Below, piece after piece: positions 10,607 to 22,926 of a DNA stretch of 64,000 nucleotides. The stretch is taken from contig LR990067.1 of assembly GCA_905147135.1 (NCBI GenBank), positions 3,348,001-3,412,000 of the forward strand. Reading direction: 5' to 3'. The notes under the pieces are model-generated. The model was given only the letters and a program-made list of their open reading frames with translations, did not search any database and was not told the origin of the DNA. How positions within the stretch are numbered: the stretch's first letter is position 1; each line of letters starts with the position of its first letter. This DNA is from Blastobasis lacticolella. Taxonomy: Eukaryota; Arthropoda; Insecta; Lepidoptera; Blastobasidae. The translations under genes and the position numbers were made by a program.

Positions 10607-12119
10607 GGTGGCACTCGAGCTGTCGGTGACGGAAGCGCCGCGCCGAGCAACGGCAGGCTAGCAGCGCTGAGACAATGCGAGACCTATCTACACTGAGTTT
10701 ACCGGCCTTAAGGCCGAGGGCAAGGAAGGCCGTCGCAAAGATGTCGCTGGCTCAGGGCTCTTGTCTACGCGTAAAATCTAGCCGAATGTTATCCAAATCT
10801 GTTAAGCGGTTTCGGTGAGGAAAAGATGCCATATGGACAGCTCTATAATAGTAACTACTTTCGCATTCGTAATATTAAGGTTGCATTTTAATGTATTTAA
10901 CATAATGTTTTAAAATGTGTTTCAATATTTGTTGTGATGTGTTATTTCACATATCATTTTGTTATTAATAAAAGTCATATGTAATCAGTTTGAGTGTAAT
11001 TTTAATAATAGCTAATTAGATAGACTTAACTACTTACTAGAGCTAAAACAATTATGAAAAATAGCATAAAATAGCTAGGTTTTGCAATCAACATGTTAAA
11101 GAAAACCAATTGTATACCCCTATATACAAATTTATATAATGTTGTATGTAACAAATTAATATAATGTTCCCAGGTTTCATCAAAATTTTCTATCCAAATC
11201 TGTTCAGCGGTTTAGGTGTGGAATTGCCACATTTTTATTTATTCGATGGGCATTTGACCGACATCTCATCTGATGGGAAGCTATGTGATGATGATTGTGA
11301 TATGAAGCGTCCCATTCCATTTATTATATTAATTGCTACTACTTTCCTTTGTTACTCTCACATTTTTAGGGTTGTAAATTACAATGCATTTCAAAATGCA
11401 TGTGCATAGCCCTTCCACCCTTTTATTATTTCTAAAATGCCTCATTCTAGCTGATAGAATCCAGCACTGAAACTGTAAAAGTAGTGACACCCTCCAAGCT
11501 GGATATAGAAAACCAGACCAGGAGAGAGACATGCAGCAGGCAGATGTGCAAAGGATAAATGAAGAAAATATATATTGTGCATAGGGTTAGATATTTATTA
11601 TATCATACAGAAAATTAGCACAATACCTATTACATAAAATACTATACCTTCAAAGAGTAAAATAAACTAATATATAAAAACAATTAAAATCTTAGGTATA
11701 CATTTATCACTCGAATGCATGAAGCGTCGCCTCCGCAGAACGTCTTTGGTCGCCTTTTAAATCACTGGAACCCTTCCACCACCCCCTTCAGCCAGTAGTC
11801 TTCCACTATGAAGAAAGTTAAACTCTCATATGGTACTGCTTGGTGAGGAGGATGTGCTCCACTCACACCGTCCTTCGCGATCACTGGGTAATGAAGATTA
11901 TGATTCTAGTCACAGACACTTAAAGCTATCTAAATCAGGAAATGGGCAGTAGCATTTACTGTACCATGGTTTTAATAGTATGATGGTGAATGTAGAAGAA
12001 ACTGGGCTGAGAAAATACTATTTCTAATGTAACATAATGAATTCTAGTTTTTCACTTTGTTTGTAGTTTCTGTTTATGTATTTGTATTTGCCACCCACTT
12101 TATCAATATCAATTGATAA

Positions 12120-12290
12120 ACTTCCACTAGATCTTTAAAGGATGTCACTGTAATCCGAGATCATGTCCTGTTCCAGTGGCATATTGTGAGTTGTCTTTAA
12201 TCCTTGACATCAGGCCTCAATAGGTATAAACGACACTGTGATCCGAGATCCTATAAGCACTAGTCCCGTTCCAATGCCATATATGGTCAG
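12120..12290. repeat. Two-copy imperfect ~100-bp direct repeat
   Basis: The block CACTGTRATCCGAGATC followed by a CCGTTCCARTGCCATAT-like segment occurs twice, at about 12147 and 12234. Also in copies 2 and 3 (copy 3 at about 41160-41300). Confidence 0.5.
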
Positions 12291-12798
12291 TGTTGCCCTT
12301 TGGTGGTAGTGTTTCGCACCCCGTTACAATGGGGTGATCGTTGGAGTTGGCGCCTTCTTAACGCCCCCTGAGGTCAAGCGCACCGCGTGGACCAACGTTG
12401 GGTGAAGCCCGGCAAACGACCACGCGTAGGGGCGCCTTCCAGGCGCGGTATATTGCCGAAGTGGGGGCAGCTACAGACGTCGCAGGCGCCGCGGCAAGCC
12501 TTTTCGGAATCCGGAGGTCTCTTCAGGTGGTGGACCCGCGGGACAGTTTCTCAATTAATTCCAATAAAGTTGCGTTATTTGTTTAGCAGCAGGGGAATCC
12601 CTCTTCCTCAAGGTCTCAATGCTATTCGTTTGAATTCATTTCATGTCGTACAGTAATCTGTGTGTCGTACTACATGTGATGGCACAGATGGCACCAAAAC
12701 CACAGACCGAAGCTTGAGCAAACCAACCAATCGTCATGAGAGGGTTGACAGTGATTAGTATCTGTCACTGCCTGCACTGCGAAATCGGCACTGGGTTT

Positions 12799-12989
12799 CT
12801 ATTTGTACATCGTACACTTGGTCTTTTCGTTTTAAAACATTCGTCCAACGCGCTATTTACACCGACGAACACCGTTTCTTTACTATTGTAACGGCTATTT
12901 ACACCTATTAAATGAATAAAAGAACGAATGGATATATGTATTGAATGAACGATTAAATTGAAAAGACCAAGTGTACGATGTACAAATAG
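12799..12989. mobile_element. MITE with 30-bp perfect terminal inverted repeats, copy 1
   Basis: 191 bp bounded by CTATTTGTACATCGTACA (continuing to 30 bp) and its exact reverse complement. No ORF. The same terminal motif starts again 11 bp downstream, where the next large unit begins. Target duplication is not clear. Confidence 0.8.
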
Positions 12990-13098
12990 CGACGGCCATC
13001 GCTATTTGTACATCGTACACTGAATGAAATCCGCTTAAGACCGGGTGAATGATGTACACGAAAGAGCCGAAAGCAGGTGACAGTGACAGCTATTCTAT

Positions 13099-13810
13099 TG
13101 GCACATTTACACTCAGCCTTGTTGGGCAGGGAAGTGAGCAGGGAAGTGGGCAGCGCGAGTATGTAAATAGGTTACTCGCGTTGTCACTGCCCATGCCGCT
13201 GCCACTGCCCTACACTCCCTCGATTGTCGGTTTTTCGCGCGGAAGTCAAAGGACAGGCAGCGCGAGCGCGAGTGACTGTTTACATTCTCGCTCATTTGCC
13301 GCGGCAGTGCGACCGAGAAAGAACGTGCTACGCTACGTGTTGTAACCCGACTACGGCAATTCATTTATTTATCTGTCCTGACCTGACTCCTGTGTTTTTA
13401 TTATGGCACCGCCACAGGAGTGGTGTAATGATAAAATATTGAAGTTTTTAGAACTATATGAAATTGAGCGGGTAATATGGGATCCTCATGATAAAAACCA
13501 TAAATTGAAGCATAAAGTGCACGATGCGTGGAATCGCATCAGTATGAATTTGGATGATATCCCAATAGAAGAGTTAAAATCGAAAAATCGAAATAATTAT
13601 TTAATACATTTAAATAATTATTTATACTGAGTAGACATAATGCTGTCGCACTAAGAATCTCCACGTCAGTCATTGTTGCGAGTTGAGCACTAAAGAAGTA
13701 TGAAGGCTGAGTGTGAACACTCACTCGCGTCGTTATTGCCGCAGAAGTATTTAGGGAAATATTTCCGGCAGCGACATGAGCAGTGGCAGTGGCTGAGTGT
13801 AAATGTGGTA
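13099..13810. mobile_element. 712-bp inverted-repeat element with MADF ORF (PIF/Harbinger-like), unit 2
   Basis: Comparison with the empty site in unit 1 (ATTCTATGACAGG at about 766-778) defines the insertion: TAT at 13096-13098 and 13811-13813 flanks the element. Ends are TGGCACATTTACACTCAGCC and the complement of TACCACATTTACACTCAGCC (18 of 20 match). The 3-bp duplication and a MADF/Myb-like ORF fit a non-autonomous PIF/Harbinger relative, although TAT is not the classic TWA target. Mostly GC-rich ends with internal repeats of the GGCAGTG type. Confidence 0.7.
13403..13630 (+). pseudogene. Truncated MADF-domain (Myb/SANT-like) ORF inside the inverted-repeat element
   Basis: 75 codons. After MAPPQEW the peptide KILKFLELYEIERVIWDPHD and the later HDAWNRI with EELKSKNR show the spacing of the MADF domain: the leading helix with LxELY, the W-D/N-P core, the A-W-x-x-I helix and the following E-x-L-K. 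MADF domains bind DNA, and Myb-like partners are encoded by PIF/Harbinger transposons. The domain normally continues with a W-x-x-L-R segment; here the frame runs into an AT-rich stretch and stops, so the protein is C-terminally broken. No transposase is present. Confidence 0.65.
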
Positions 13811-13818
13811 TATGACAG

Positions 13819-14016
13819 GTGACAGGAGGTGGTCGTACGTGCGTGAGGAACGACATCATCGCGCAAGACCTCCGTAGTCCGGCAGATGACAAGTTCGTCC
13901 GTATGTTGGCGCGTCAAATATTCGATCCTAACGATCACGGGCGCGACCACACGTCAACGGCATCGCCCCGCACCATGCCCCGCGAGCTGCTGCGTTCCCC
14001 GTCCTTGAACGGGTGA
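13819..14016 (+). other. Exon-like ORF at unit start, copy 2
   Basis: Same 65-codon frame as in copy 1, immediately downstream of the MADF element, so it has no native upstream acceptor. The three copies keep the frame open with only synonymous or flanking changes, but the copies are too similar overall for that to demonstrate selection. Confidence 0.25.
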
Positions 14017-14974
14017 GCCGGCCTCCGCTCCCCGTTAACTATCGGCACATCACGACTGCCTCCACTGGAAAGCGGTCACCCAAAGTTTGTCCCATCCTAG
14101 ATGCAGCCTGGACACGGGGACCGACTCACAGGCGCGCAGACCTCCCGACAAGTTCTTTAATCTGCAGACGAATAAGAAATTCCATGCGCTCTGTTATACA
14201 TGGGGGTTAGAGCATACCAATGGGTGCAATTCAAAAGAACTTAGACCAATCGAGAAAAGGCACCCGGGTGGCCTACAATACGAGTTCCATAAAAGGTTGG
14301 CGTGGTCTTCAAGTAAATCCATCCATAATGAATTCCGAACAGGCTGGTTATGAACTGGACTAAGTTACCACAAAGTGTTATGACAGTGTCATCAGTGAAC
14401 TCGTACAAAACAAACTAGACAATTGGTTGAAGTTCAATAAACAATCTGTGTATTGAAGTGAATTTGATGTGACTTTCAACAGTGCATGAAATAGACTCAT
14501 CATCGTTTGGGTTTGTTTCTAGTCAAGTCTACAAGTTTGTATCTCTTACTAATTTAAACACATGCAATAGAACTATATATTTTGAGTCAATACAATAAAA
14601 ATGTAGTAGAAAATATATATTGCTGTAATAAAATGATATATGCCCCTGGTCTACAGAGGTATTATCTTGCATAAAATTAGTCACAACAAGCTCTTTAAGC
14701 AAAAGAGTACTTATTTATTATTATTTATGTTTTACATAGTGTTTGTTAATGTTTAGACATACCTACAAACAGTATACATATTATGACATTAATCGACTTT
14801 CATAGTAACCTCCGATAGCTGATATACATACCTTTTCCTTACAAATTAATTTTTTATGAAATGATTACTAGGTTGATTACTTTATATTGCTATTTATTTA
14901 ATAAGAAAAAAATAAAAAAACTTTTTATAAACATGATTTATTTTATGTTTACACCACAGTAATGAGGCTCCAAT

Positions 14975-15220
14975 GGAGCGTTGGTGGCAGAGTAGTTAAG
15001 GTATCTTAATCATAAGTGAGAGCTACCGGCTTCAAATCCCACTGCGTACCAATGACACTTTTCTGCATTATGTACATTAGTTGAATATCAACTGATGCTC
15101 TTATGGTGGTGGAAAATATAGTGATGAACACAGACAGACAGACAGTCACAGAGGTCAGATGGGAGTTGCTCATGATGAGATCATGGTCAAGGCAGGTTAA
15201 TATAAACCATCCAAGAGGAG
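14975..15220 (+). mobile_element. SINE-A relic, copy 2
   Basis: Duplicate of the element at 1935-2180, with one private change shared with copy 3 (CACAGAGGTCAG against CACAAAGGTCAG). Confidence 0.7.
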
Positions 15221-17762
15221 AGAGAAGAAAGAATTAGAATAATCAAGCATTGATTTATAATTATACATACTTACACACACACACTCAAGCCCATATGCCA
15301 TAGGGGTAGGCAGATACTATTGAGTGCCACATGCTACAATCCTGAAACACCACTCTTGCAGCCTAGGGGCCATCTGCAGACCATTCTTTCTGTGATGTCT
15401 ATCTGATTACTTAAATATAATTTACTGATAAGTTTGAGATATAACATATAGATCACTTCATAAAATCTCCCACAGTTATTATCCATGTGCAGTTTGGATC
15501 TTTGTGAATATTCAACTATTCACATTTATCCAGGGCTAAAAGTATAGATCCCTAAAAATAAATAGTGTAGCTCCCTATTAAATCAGGTTAGTATTTTTCC
15601 TCTAAAATACAGTAATAGTAAATTGAAACAAATAAAATCAACTAGTGCCACATAGTCAGGTAGAGTATTATGTAGATTTACCTAAGAATTCAAGTATTAT
15701 TGGCTTAACATTCCTTCAAAGCTCTATCCCAAATTTCTTAAATTGTATTTTCCGCACTTGAGGTTCATTTAAATATCCTTGTTTCTTTGATGCCGTATTT
15801 ACACACATACACATATTTTTTTTGGAACAGGTATGCCAAAAAAACAACAACTACCATATTATTGAGAATTTTATTTAGTTTGCTATTTTGTTCATTCTTG
15901 AGGATCATGATCATTTTTACTATGTTTTTAGTTTTATATTTACATAACTCCTCCAACTCCTCCTAAACGGCTGGACTGATCTGGAAAATTTAAGTGTATA
16001 CTTGACAACTCAAGTATACACTTACTCGAACCCGGTAGATAGCGTCGTGAGCGCTTTTTCATGAAAAACAATTTGCATAACAATTGGCTACATTGACAAC
16101 ATTTCAAAATTGGAATAATATAGACTTAAAAATTTGAAGTATTTAAACTGGTCTGAAAAAAATGATTAAAAATAATAATTTTGATATGGAAAGAGCAGAA
16201 CACCACGCGGGATGAAGTCGCGCTGGGCCAGCTAGTTATAGTAGGTATAATAATCGCATGCTCCTTGCTAGTCCCTATCTAGAAGTTCAGTTTCAAAATG
16301 TGGCTGATTTCGTCCTCAACATTTGGTTTGGTGCATTTGCAGCCGGCCGCTGACAAACACCAGCACAACGTTCTTCGTAATGTAGCTTCGTGTAATAGCG
16401 CACAGTGATTTTCTTTTCTTTACTGGCTAGCGCCATCGACGATCTCTGCTAAGCTAAACCCCAAAATGGTCATGTCTTGTTGCCCTGCGAGATATGACTC
16501 ACAGAGATTGTAATAATACGGCTGAGTTCCTACGTAATGCAGTACGTTGCAGTAGCAGACTGAATTTTTGCCGTAGTAGTTTCCTTTCGTTTCAGCACGG
16601 AAGTTTATTATTGTCAATGCAATAATCTGCAATGTTTCGGTGTGTTTACAGTATTTACTGTGTGGCTATATAGAAACTGCCAATTTCAATGTAAAAGGGT
16701 AGGGATACTGTTGAAATCGAGGAATAAAGTTACGGAAAATAAGGAAATTTGGAAAAAGGGAATAATAGGATTTATCGGTTCGATTTATCTGGATTTATCA
16801 CTTATGGGAAAGGCAAAGGGACCTAGCCCATACAGCCAAGTCTTCCTTTATGAACTGTAATGCAAAAATATGTCCCAGCTTTAGGGACTCTGCTGAAAAT
16901 ATAATGTTCAATAACGCTTATTTCAAGGCTGCAGCTATTTCATGTTTTCAGTGGTCCTCGGCAAAAGTTTCGTCAAACATGTGGAGTATGCTAATTTGGT
17001 AGACGCTCTACATTCTCGCCTATTAGTGATGTAAAATGCGTCGATAGGTATGATATCGATTCATCGGTGTAATATCGCTAACCAGGTACTTTCTGCTGCT
17101 GGTCAAGTGTACCCCGAACCTATTACGGGAAAAAGCACTAGAAACATAAATATAAAATCAATACATCGGTCATCGGATACATCAATATTTTTTCTGCGTA
17201 GCAGAACTGTATATAAAAAACTGTCTGTGTATGCATATTGTACATTTTGTTGGTAGTCGGTAAATTTACTTCTTTGCAAATTTTGTACATTTTTGGATTG
17301 ACCTAAGAGAGAAGATTGACTATAAAGAATCACACTGATGTGATTCAGCACAAGGCGAGATGACAACAAATAATCGAATGAATATCTCTACTTAGTCTAT
17401 AAAATAGGCGAGACATGCCAAACATGCACGGATATACAGAAATACTCTCTCTACATTCTCGTGATCCCGCGGAATGACGAACATGGATGCTATAGATATA
17501 TTGCGTGGATTGTCGATTTACATACCTATAAAATATTTTTATATTTATGTAAAAATATTTATCAGTTACTTAGTCTAATGTTTTCAATTTCTTGTTTTTG
17601 GGGATGCGACGACCCACCGACATGATGGTAATGAATTTTGTAACGTTACGTCTTTTAGGAGAATGACGAAAGCCAAGCCAAATAATTAGGAGTGAAAAGG
17701 AAACAAGAAAATTCATTCGGTGTTAAAAACACCTTATTTTAATAATAATGATTATATTTCAG

Positions 17763-17861
17763 TGGGTGCGACCACTGCACCTAAAGGGGCCGCTGAGGCC
17801 GGGGCGACTGGAGGCGTCGGGACGGCCGGGGCGGGGGCGGCGGCGGCGGCTTCGGCGGCTT

Positions 17862-17894
<33 letters not shown>

Positions 17895-17904
17895 TAGCGG
17901 CGGC

Positions 17905-17942
<38 letters not shown>

Positions 17943-17959
17943 CGTCGTTTGCCTGTTGA
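17763..17959 (+). other. Glycine-rich exon-like segment, copy 2
   Basis: As 4723-4913 but 6 bp longer in the GGC run. Frame remains interrupted near the acceptor. Confidence 0.35.
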
Positions 17960-18155
17960 TTATAGGAAATTGAAATATAATTACTATAATATGATCGAGC
18001 AGGACATTATCAGGGGTAGACTACGAGTCTCGCAAACATTTTCAGTGGGGGTTTTACGTAGAAAGTTTGAAATGTGAAATGACATTTTGGCTCCTGTACC
18101 GAGGAGTATTGTTCCATATGAATAGAAAGAAAAATAATTAAATTTATCTTCAGAA

Positions 18156-18311
18156 TTATAAAATATATACATAGCCGCGAGGTCCTCCGCTGCCTCGGCC
18201 GCCACGATTGCGGTCGCCCCTGCCGCGGTCGCCCCTGCCGCGGCCGCGCCTGTTACGGCCTCTGTAGCCCCGGCCCCAGTGGGACCCGGGACAAAACGGG
18301 CATTCACAATA
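18156..18311 (-). other. RG-rich terminal-exon-like ORF, copy 2
   Basis: Same 51-codon frame and acceptor as 5110-5265. No difference noted. Confidence 0.4.
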
Positions 18312-19310
18312 CTGTGGATATAGATTGCTTACGTTAGATATATTATATAGTCACATCATAATCAATTATTCCAGTGACATAATTACGAAAGCAAAAATGA
18401 CGGAAGTTATAACTAGTGTTACATTCGCAAAATCACGCTGTAATATGCAGCGAATGACTAGCAGTACCGTAGTGTGATAAAACGTTCGCCTGGTATCCTA
18501 ACCCTACCCCTACCCTTAGCCTACAGTGCAATACAGTACCCTACTTCTACTTACAGTACCATAGCCTAGCTCTAGGTCAAGATTCTGGTCCAGATTCCGG
18601 AGCTGGACCGAAATTTGACTATACATAGATACTATAATCGTATTAATAAACTGTAAATCAATAAATAAACTGCTAAGGGCGCTACTAAAACCACTTCATC
18701 CTAGTAGTATGCTTTGATTTATAATTACGTACTTACAAGTAACATTTCCAGTTTCCTGTAGATCTGTGAATATGGAAAGTTTGGTTAGTTTAACTTTTAA
18801 AGTTGTAGATAAATAAGAAAAACAATCTGGCCTACCCCATACGGTATGGGCATGAATGTGTACCCATGTATGTTTCTTTAAACCAATGAGGTGGCAAACA
18901 AGTTTACGGCTGCCTAATGGTAATAGTACACAGTCTAGGTATAAAGAAATAAGAAGCCCATTGTAGAGGTTTTGTATCATACATTTTTCTATCGCGCGCG
19001 TATAATGATGGGACCTGTCAGAATGAGCTTCTACGACTTTGAGGTCCAAGGATACAATGAAGTACCAAAATGTACAATAAGATAGGCAATAGACATGCAG
19101 AAAAATATTGATGTATCTATTTTAGACGAACACTTTTTGATGCCTACCATATTCCTCTTACTAAACTAGAACACTTTTTGATGCCTACCATATCCCTCCT
19201 ACTAAACAAGAATTGCGAGAATGAGAGGTGAGAGTTGAATGGGTTCGATCAGTCTCAGGGATAATCAATATTTAAAAAACATCGATGTTGACATAGATAA
19301 ATATCGAAAT

Positions 19311-19533
19311 AATAAATAATAATAATAAATATTCGTGGACAAATTCACATAGCGCAATCTAGCCCCAAACTAAGCAAAGCTTGTACTATGGGTGCTAAAA
19401 CAACTGATATACTACTTAAATACTTTTTAAATACATATTTTTTTAAATTCATCATTTCAATTTCTGCCCGGTCGGGAATCGAACTCGGGACCTCTTGCGT
19501 GCATGTTGACCATTGAACCACTCAGGTCGTCAA
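19311..19533 (-). mobile_element. SINE-B, copy 2
   Basis: Duplicate of 6265-6487. Confidence 0.8.
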
Positions 19534-21165
19534 ATGAAACATCGATGTCTAAATAAAAACATCGATGTTTATCCGCTAAACATCGATGTATGTCTATCGT
19601 CCCTATCGGCATTCGGCAAGCAAATGCACGTATGCACAGATTCCACTCGCTCGGTAGGGTTTGGGTAGTAAGTCCATGGTAGAGAGTATAGTGCGCTCTA
19701 TGTCCATGTGTTCTCTTGTTGTATTCTAACCAGTGTTGCCAGATCGTACCTTTTGTTACGATTTGCGTACTATTTGACCGTGTATCGTACCTTTGGCGTA
19801 CTCTGCTGGACATCGTACTATTTCGTACGTTTTAGCCGTTGAATCCCGAAATACAAAGTTTTACTGAAAGAGCGGTCACTTTGCCTTTCCTTCCCGCAAA
19901 ATACCGTAAAGTAAGGAAAGAAAGTGTTAATTTTGACAAATTTTGCTACATTTTTGCTTACAGGCGCCACCTGCGATCAATGTCTTATCTGGTTACTGTC
20001 AAAATGACGCCGTTTCATTTAGAAGGACGGCAAACCGTACCTTTTCAGCCATTTTCGTACTATTTTATGAGCCCGAACGTACTTTTTTCAAAACTACTGC
20101 TGGTAACACTGATTCTAACTGTGACAGACAGATTCCTTCCATCCATCCATCTCCAAGGTTTCCCGTTTTGTTTCGTAATTTTCGTGTGTGCAATTTACTG
20201 AATATTATCTAGAACTTTACCCAAAACTATATGGCGAACACACAATACAGCTAGTTGCACAATTTGGCTAAATTGACAAATTGTTCCAGTTGTCTGGCCT
20301 ATCTTGAATGGCCCAGCCAATCTAATATCCAGCTTGTGCCCATCCATAGGTTTAAATGTACAAAATATATTATTTATATAAAAACAAAAATAAAGCCAGC
20401 ATCAAAATCTAGCAATAAACAATAGCCCAAATAAATTAAATACTTAGTCAACCAATAAGGAAGTAAACAGTTTTGAGAATCATTCATCACTATTACTCCA
20501 GATGTACTCCAGACATTAAAGCATGAATAGTTTGAATAGCAACAGCAAAGACATCAGATTTCCACAAGAAGAAGAAGCTATTAAATACAAAAATAGCCTA
20601 ATCCACTAAAAATATATTGATTAAGGTTTATCTGGAGCATCAGACGACAGAGGATAAAAGAGGTGGGAGACTTTCGAAATTTGGTGCTGGAGAACAATGA
20701 AAAGCATTATTATTATTATTCATGAACAGACAGGCAGTTGGAACAACTGATATGTCTGTATCTCATTATCCTCAACCCATTGACATTCTCAATTAATGAT
20801 GATTTTATTTAATAATTATTAAATTTCATTTCCTTTGGAACTTAGCTCAAGAAATTGTCTTAGGAAGGCAACCACTTTAATTTTTGTCTGCATTATGGAT
20901 GTTCACTGACTTCACTAATAGTTACTTCATACTGGTTCTGCACATGAATTATTGCCTTGTTGTGTGGATATTTATGATTGTTTAGAACAATAAAATAATC
21001 ATGGGTTTAGCAGATTAGGTAATTACTGCAGCAGAGTGACTGATATTTACTAGCCGGGGAACCAGACCAGATTGGATCATGGTTACACATTCTATCGTCT
21101 GAGTATGCAGATTTCATTGCAATGTTTTCCCTCACCATAAGAGCATCAATGTGTTCCACTAATGC

Positions 21166-21806
21166 ACATTTTTTTACCACTGAGGCGGCAAACAAGCTTA
21201 CGGCCTGCCTGATGGTAAACAGTCACCGCAGCCTATGGATGTTTGCAATACCAGGGGCATCACCCACGTGTCGCCGACCCTGTAAAAACCTTTTTATCCT
21301 TTTCTTGAAGAACTCCATGTTGTACTCTCCAGGGAAAACCTCTCCAGGTAGTTCATTCCACAACCTTAGTGGGAAAAAGTTCCTTTGGCACACACTGCAC
21401 AGCAACTGCACAGTTTGTGTGGATGAACTCCATGATGGTGGCAAGCAGTGCAATGATAGAATGTAGCTGTAGGCATCATGTCAATCAGTTCTTCAGAACA
21501 AACACCATTGTACAAGCGGTAGAACACACAAAGGGAGGCGAAATCCCTCCGCTGACTCAGCAGCTCAATACCACTTGTGTGCATAGTATCATCGACAATT
21601 CTCACAGAGCGCTTTTGGATTGAGTCACAAGGACCAAGCTGATATGTCGGTGCTCCCGCGCATAGATGGTAGCAATACTCCAAATGGGGTCTGACTTAAG
21701 CCTTGTAAAGGAGAAGCTATTGCCCCGGCGTGAAGAATTGCTTTGTTCTGTTATGCACACCCAGACACTGTACCACAGTAATGTAACTACATATCTCACT
21801 TTCTAT
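21166..21806 (-). mobile_element. LINE reverse transcriptase C-terminus, copy 2 (broken)
   Basis: Duplicate of 8120-8760 with the same frameshift. Confidence 0.8.
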
Positions 21807-22612
21807 ATGTCAGCAATCTTACTGAGAATGAGAAATTGAACCTTTCCATGCCTCTTGGCCAGGTTGCTGGGATAAAATAATCAAAATATAACAGGTAAAA
21901 CTATGGTGGTGTGGAAACCAGTGTACTTCTTTAGTTAGTTTCTATTCTTCATCTTTTTATGACAAGCAGTAGGGAAACAGGGCAACCTGAGGGAAAGTGG
22001 TTACAGCTGTCTATGATCAATAGCATCACCCATGCCTTCGGTACTCCATCAAAACCGACAAGAACATAATAAATAGTTACTCAATAATAATTATGTTCTT
22101 GTCGTAGGTAATAATTATTGAGTTCACCTTAATGAACCATGGAGAATTCGTATTTACATAATATTTTGTCTCATACAATTAATTTTTTTTAGTTAAGGCA
22201 AACAAGCAAGCACCTACATGATTAACACCACCTCTGTAAACTGTAACGTTTGGCTGGCTGCAGTTTGCTGTAAGGTGGAGAGTGCAGTTGGGCCTTACCT
22301 TACTTCTTAAAGTTCCTCAGTACCTGTATTGTCCCAGTAAGTATTATTAGTAAAGTTACAGAAATTGTTTTATAAATTTCGAGGGTGATTCTGGCGTGCA
22401 GCCTGGACTTGATAAAAAGTAGCCTGTGTCTTATTCCAGATCCTTATCTAGCTACCTACCAAGTTTCATCCAAATCCGTTCATCCGTTTTGGCTTGAGAA
22501 ACAAACACACACACACACACACACATATACATACAAACTCACATTTATAATATTAGTAAGCTGTAATAATGTTTGTCACATGTATATCATTACTTAATGA
22601 CATTATTACTAA

Positions 22613-22926
22613 GGAGCGTCGGTGGCCGAATGGTTATCTGACTCATAAGCGAGAGGTACTCGGTTCAAATCCCACTGCGGTCATGTACCAATGACTTCTT
22701 TTCTGTATTAGTACATTAGTTGAATGCTAACTGATACTCTAATGGGAAAAAAAACGTCGTGATTAAACATTCAGTCCCCTGAATGTGGTACCATGATGCA
22801 ATCTGGTCAGGTTCCACTGGTAGCAGAGTTATTAAATGAGTTACCAAATACTGAGTCAAAGTCAAGACGGACCCCGTGCCCTCGTGAGCAAGAGCACCAC
22901 CGGGACATTAACGCCAACATTATTTT
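22613..22926 (+). mobile_element. SINE-A, near full length, copy 2
   Basis: Duplicate of 9572-9885; lies just right of the inferred crossover window. Confidence 0.85.

Larger units (their letters stand above)
673..12997. repeat. Tandem segmental duplication, copy 1 (12.3 kb)
   Basis: Leftmost of three near-identical head-to-tail units. It differs from copy 2 by scattered single-base changes in its left three quarters and is essentially identical to copy 2 from about 9560 onward. It lacks the 712-bp MADF element found at the start of copies 2 and 3 (empty site near 769-776). Contents in order: weak exon candidate (781-981), SINE-A relic (1935-2180), minus-strand dispersed repeat (2920-3210), the pair of RG/glycine-rich exon-like segments (4723-5265), SINE-B (6265-6487), LINE RT remnant (8120-8760), CA repeat, SINE-A (9572-9885), a second weak exon candidate (10541-10606) and a MITE (12799-12989). 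The stretches 1430-1930, 2200-2900, 3220-4700, 5280-6050, 6500-7960 and 11230-12790 contain no gene I can support. Confidence 0.95.
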
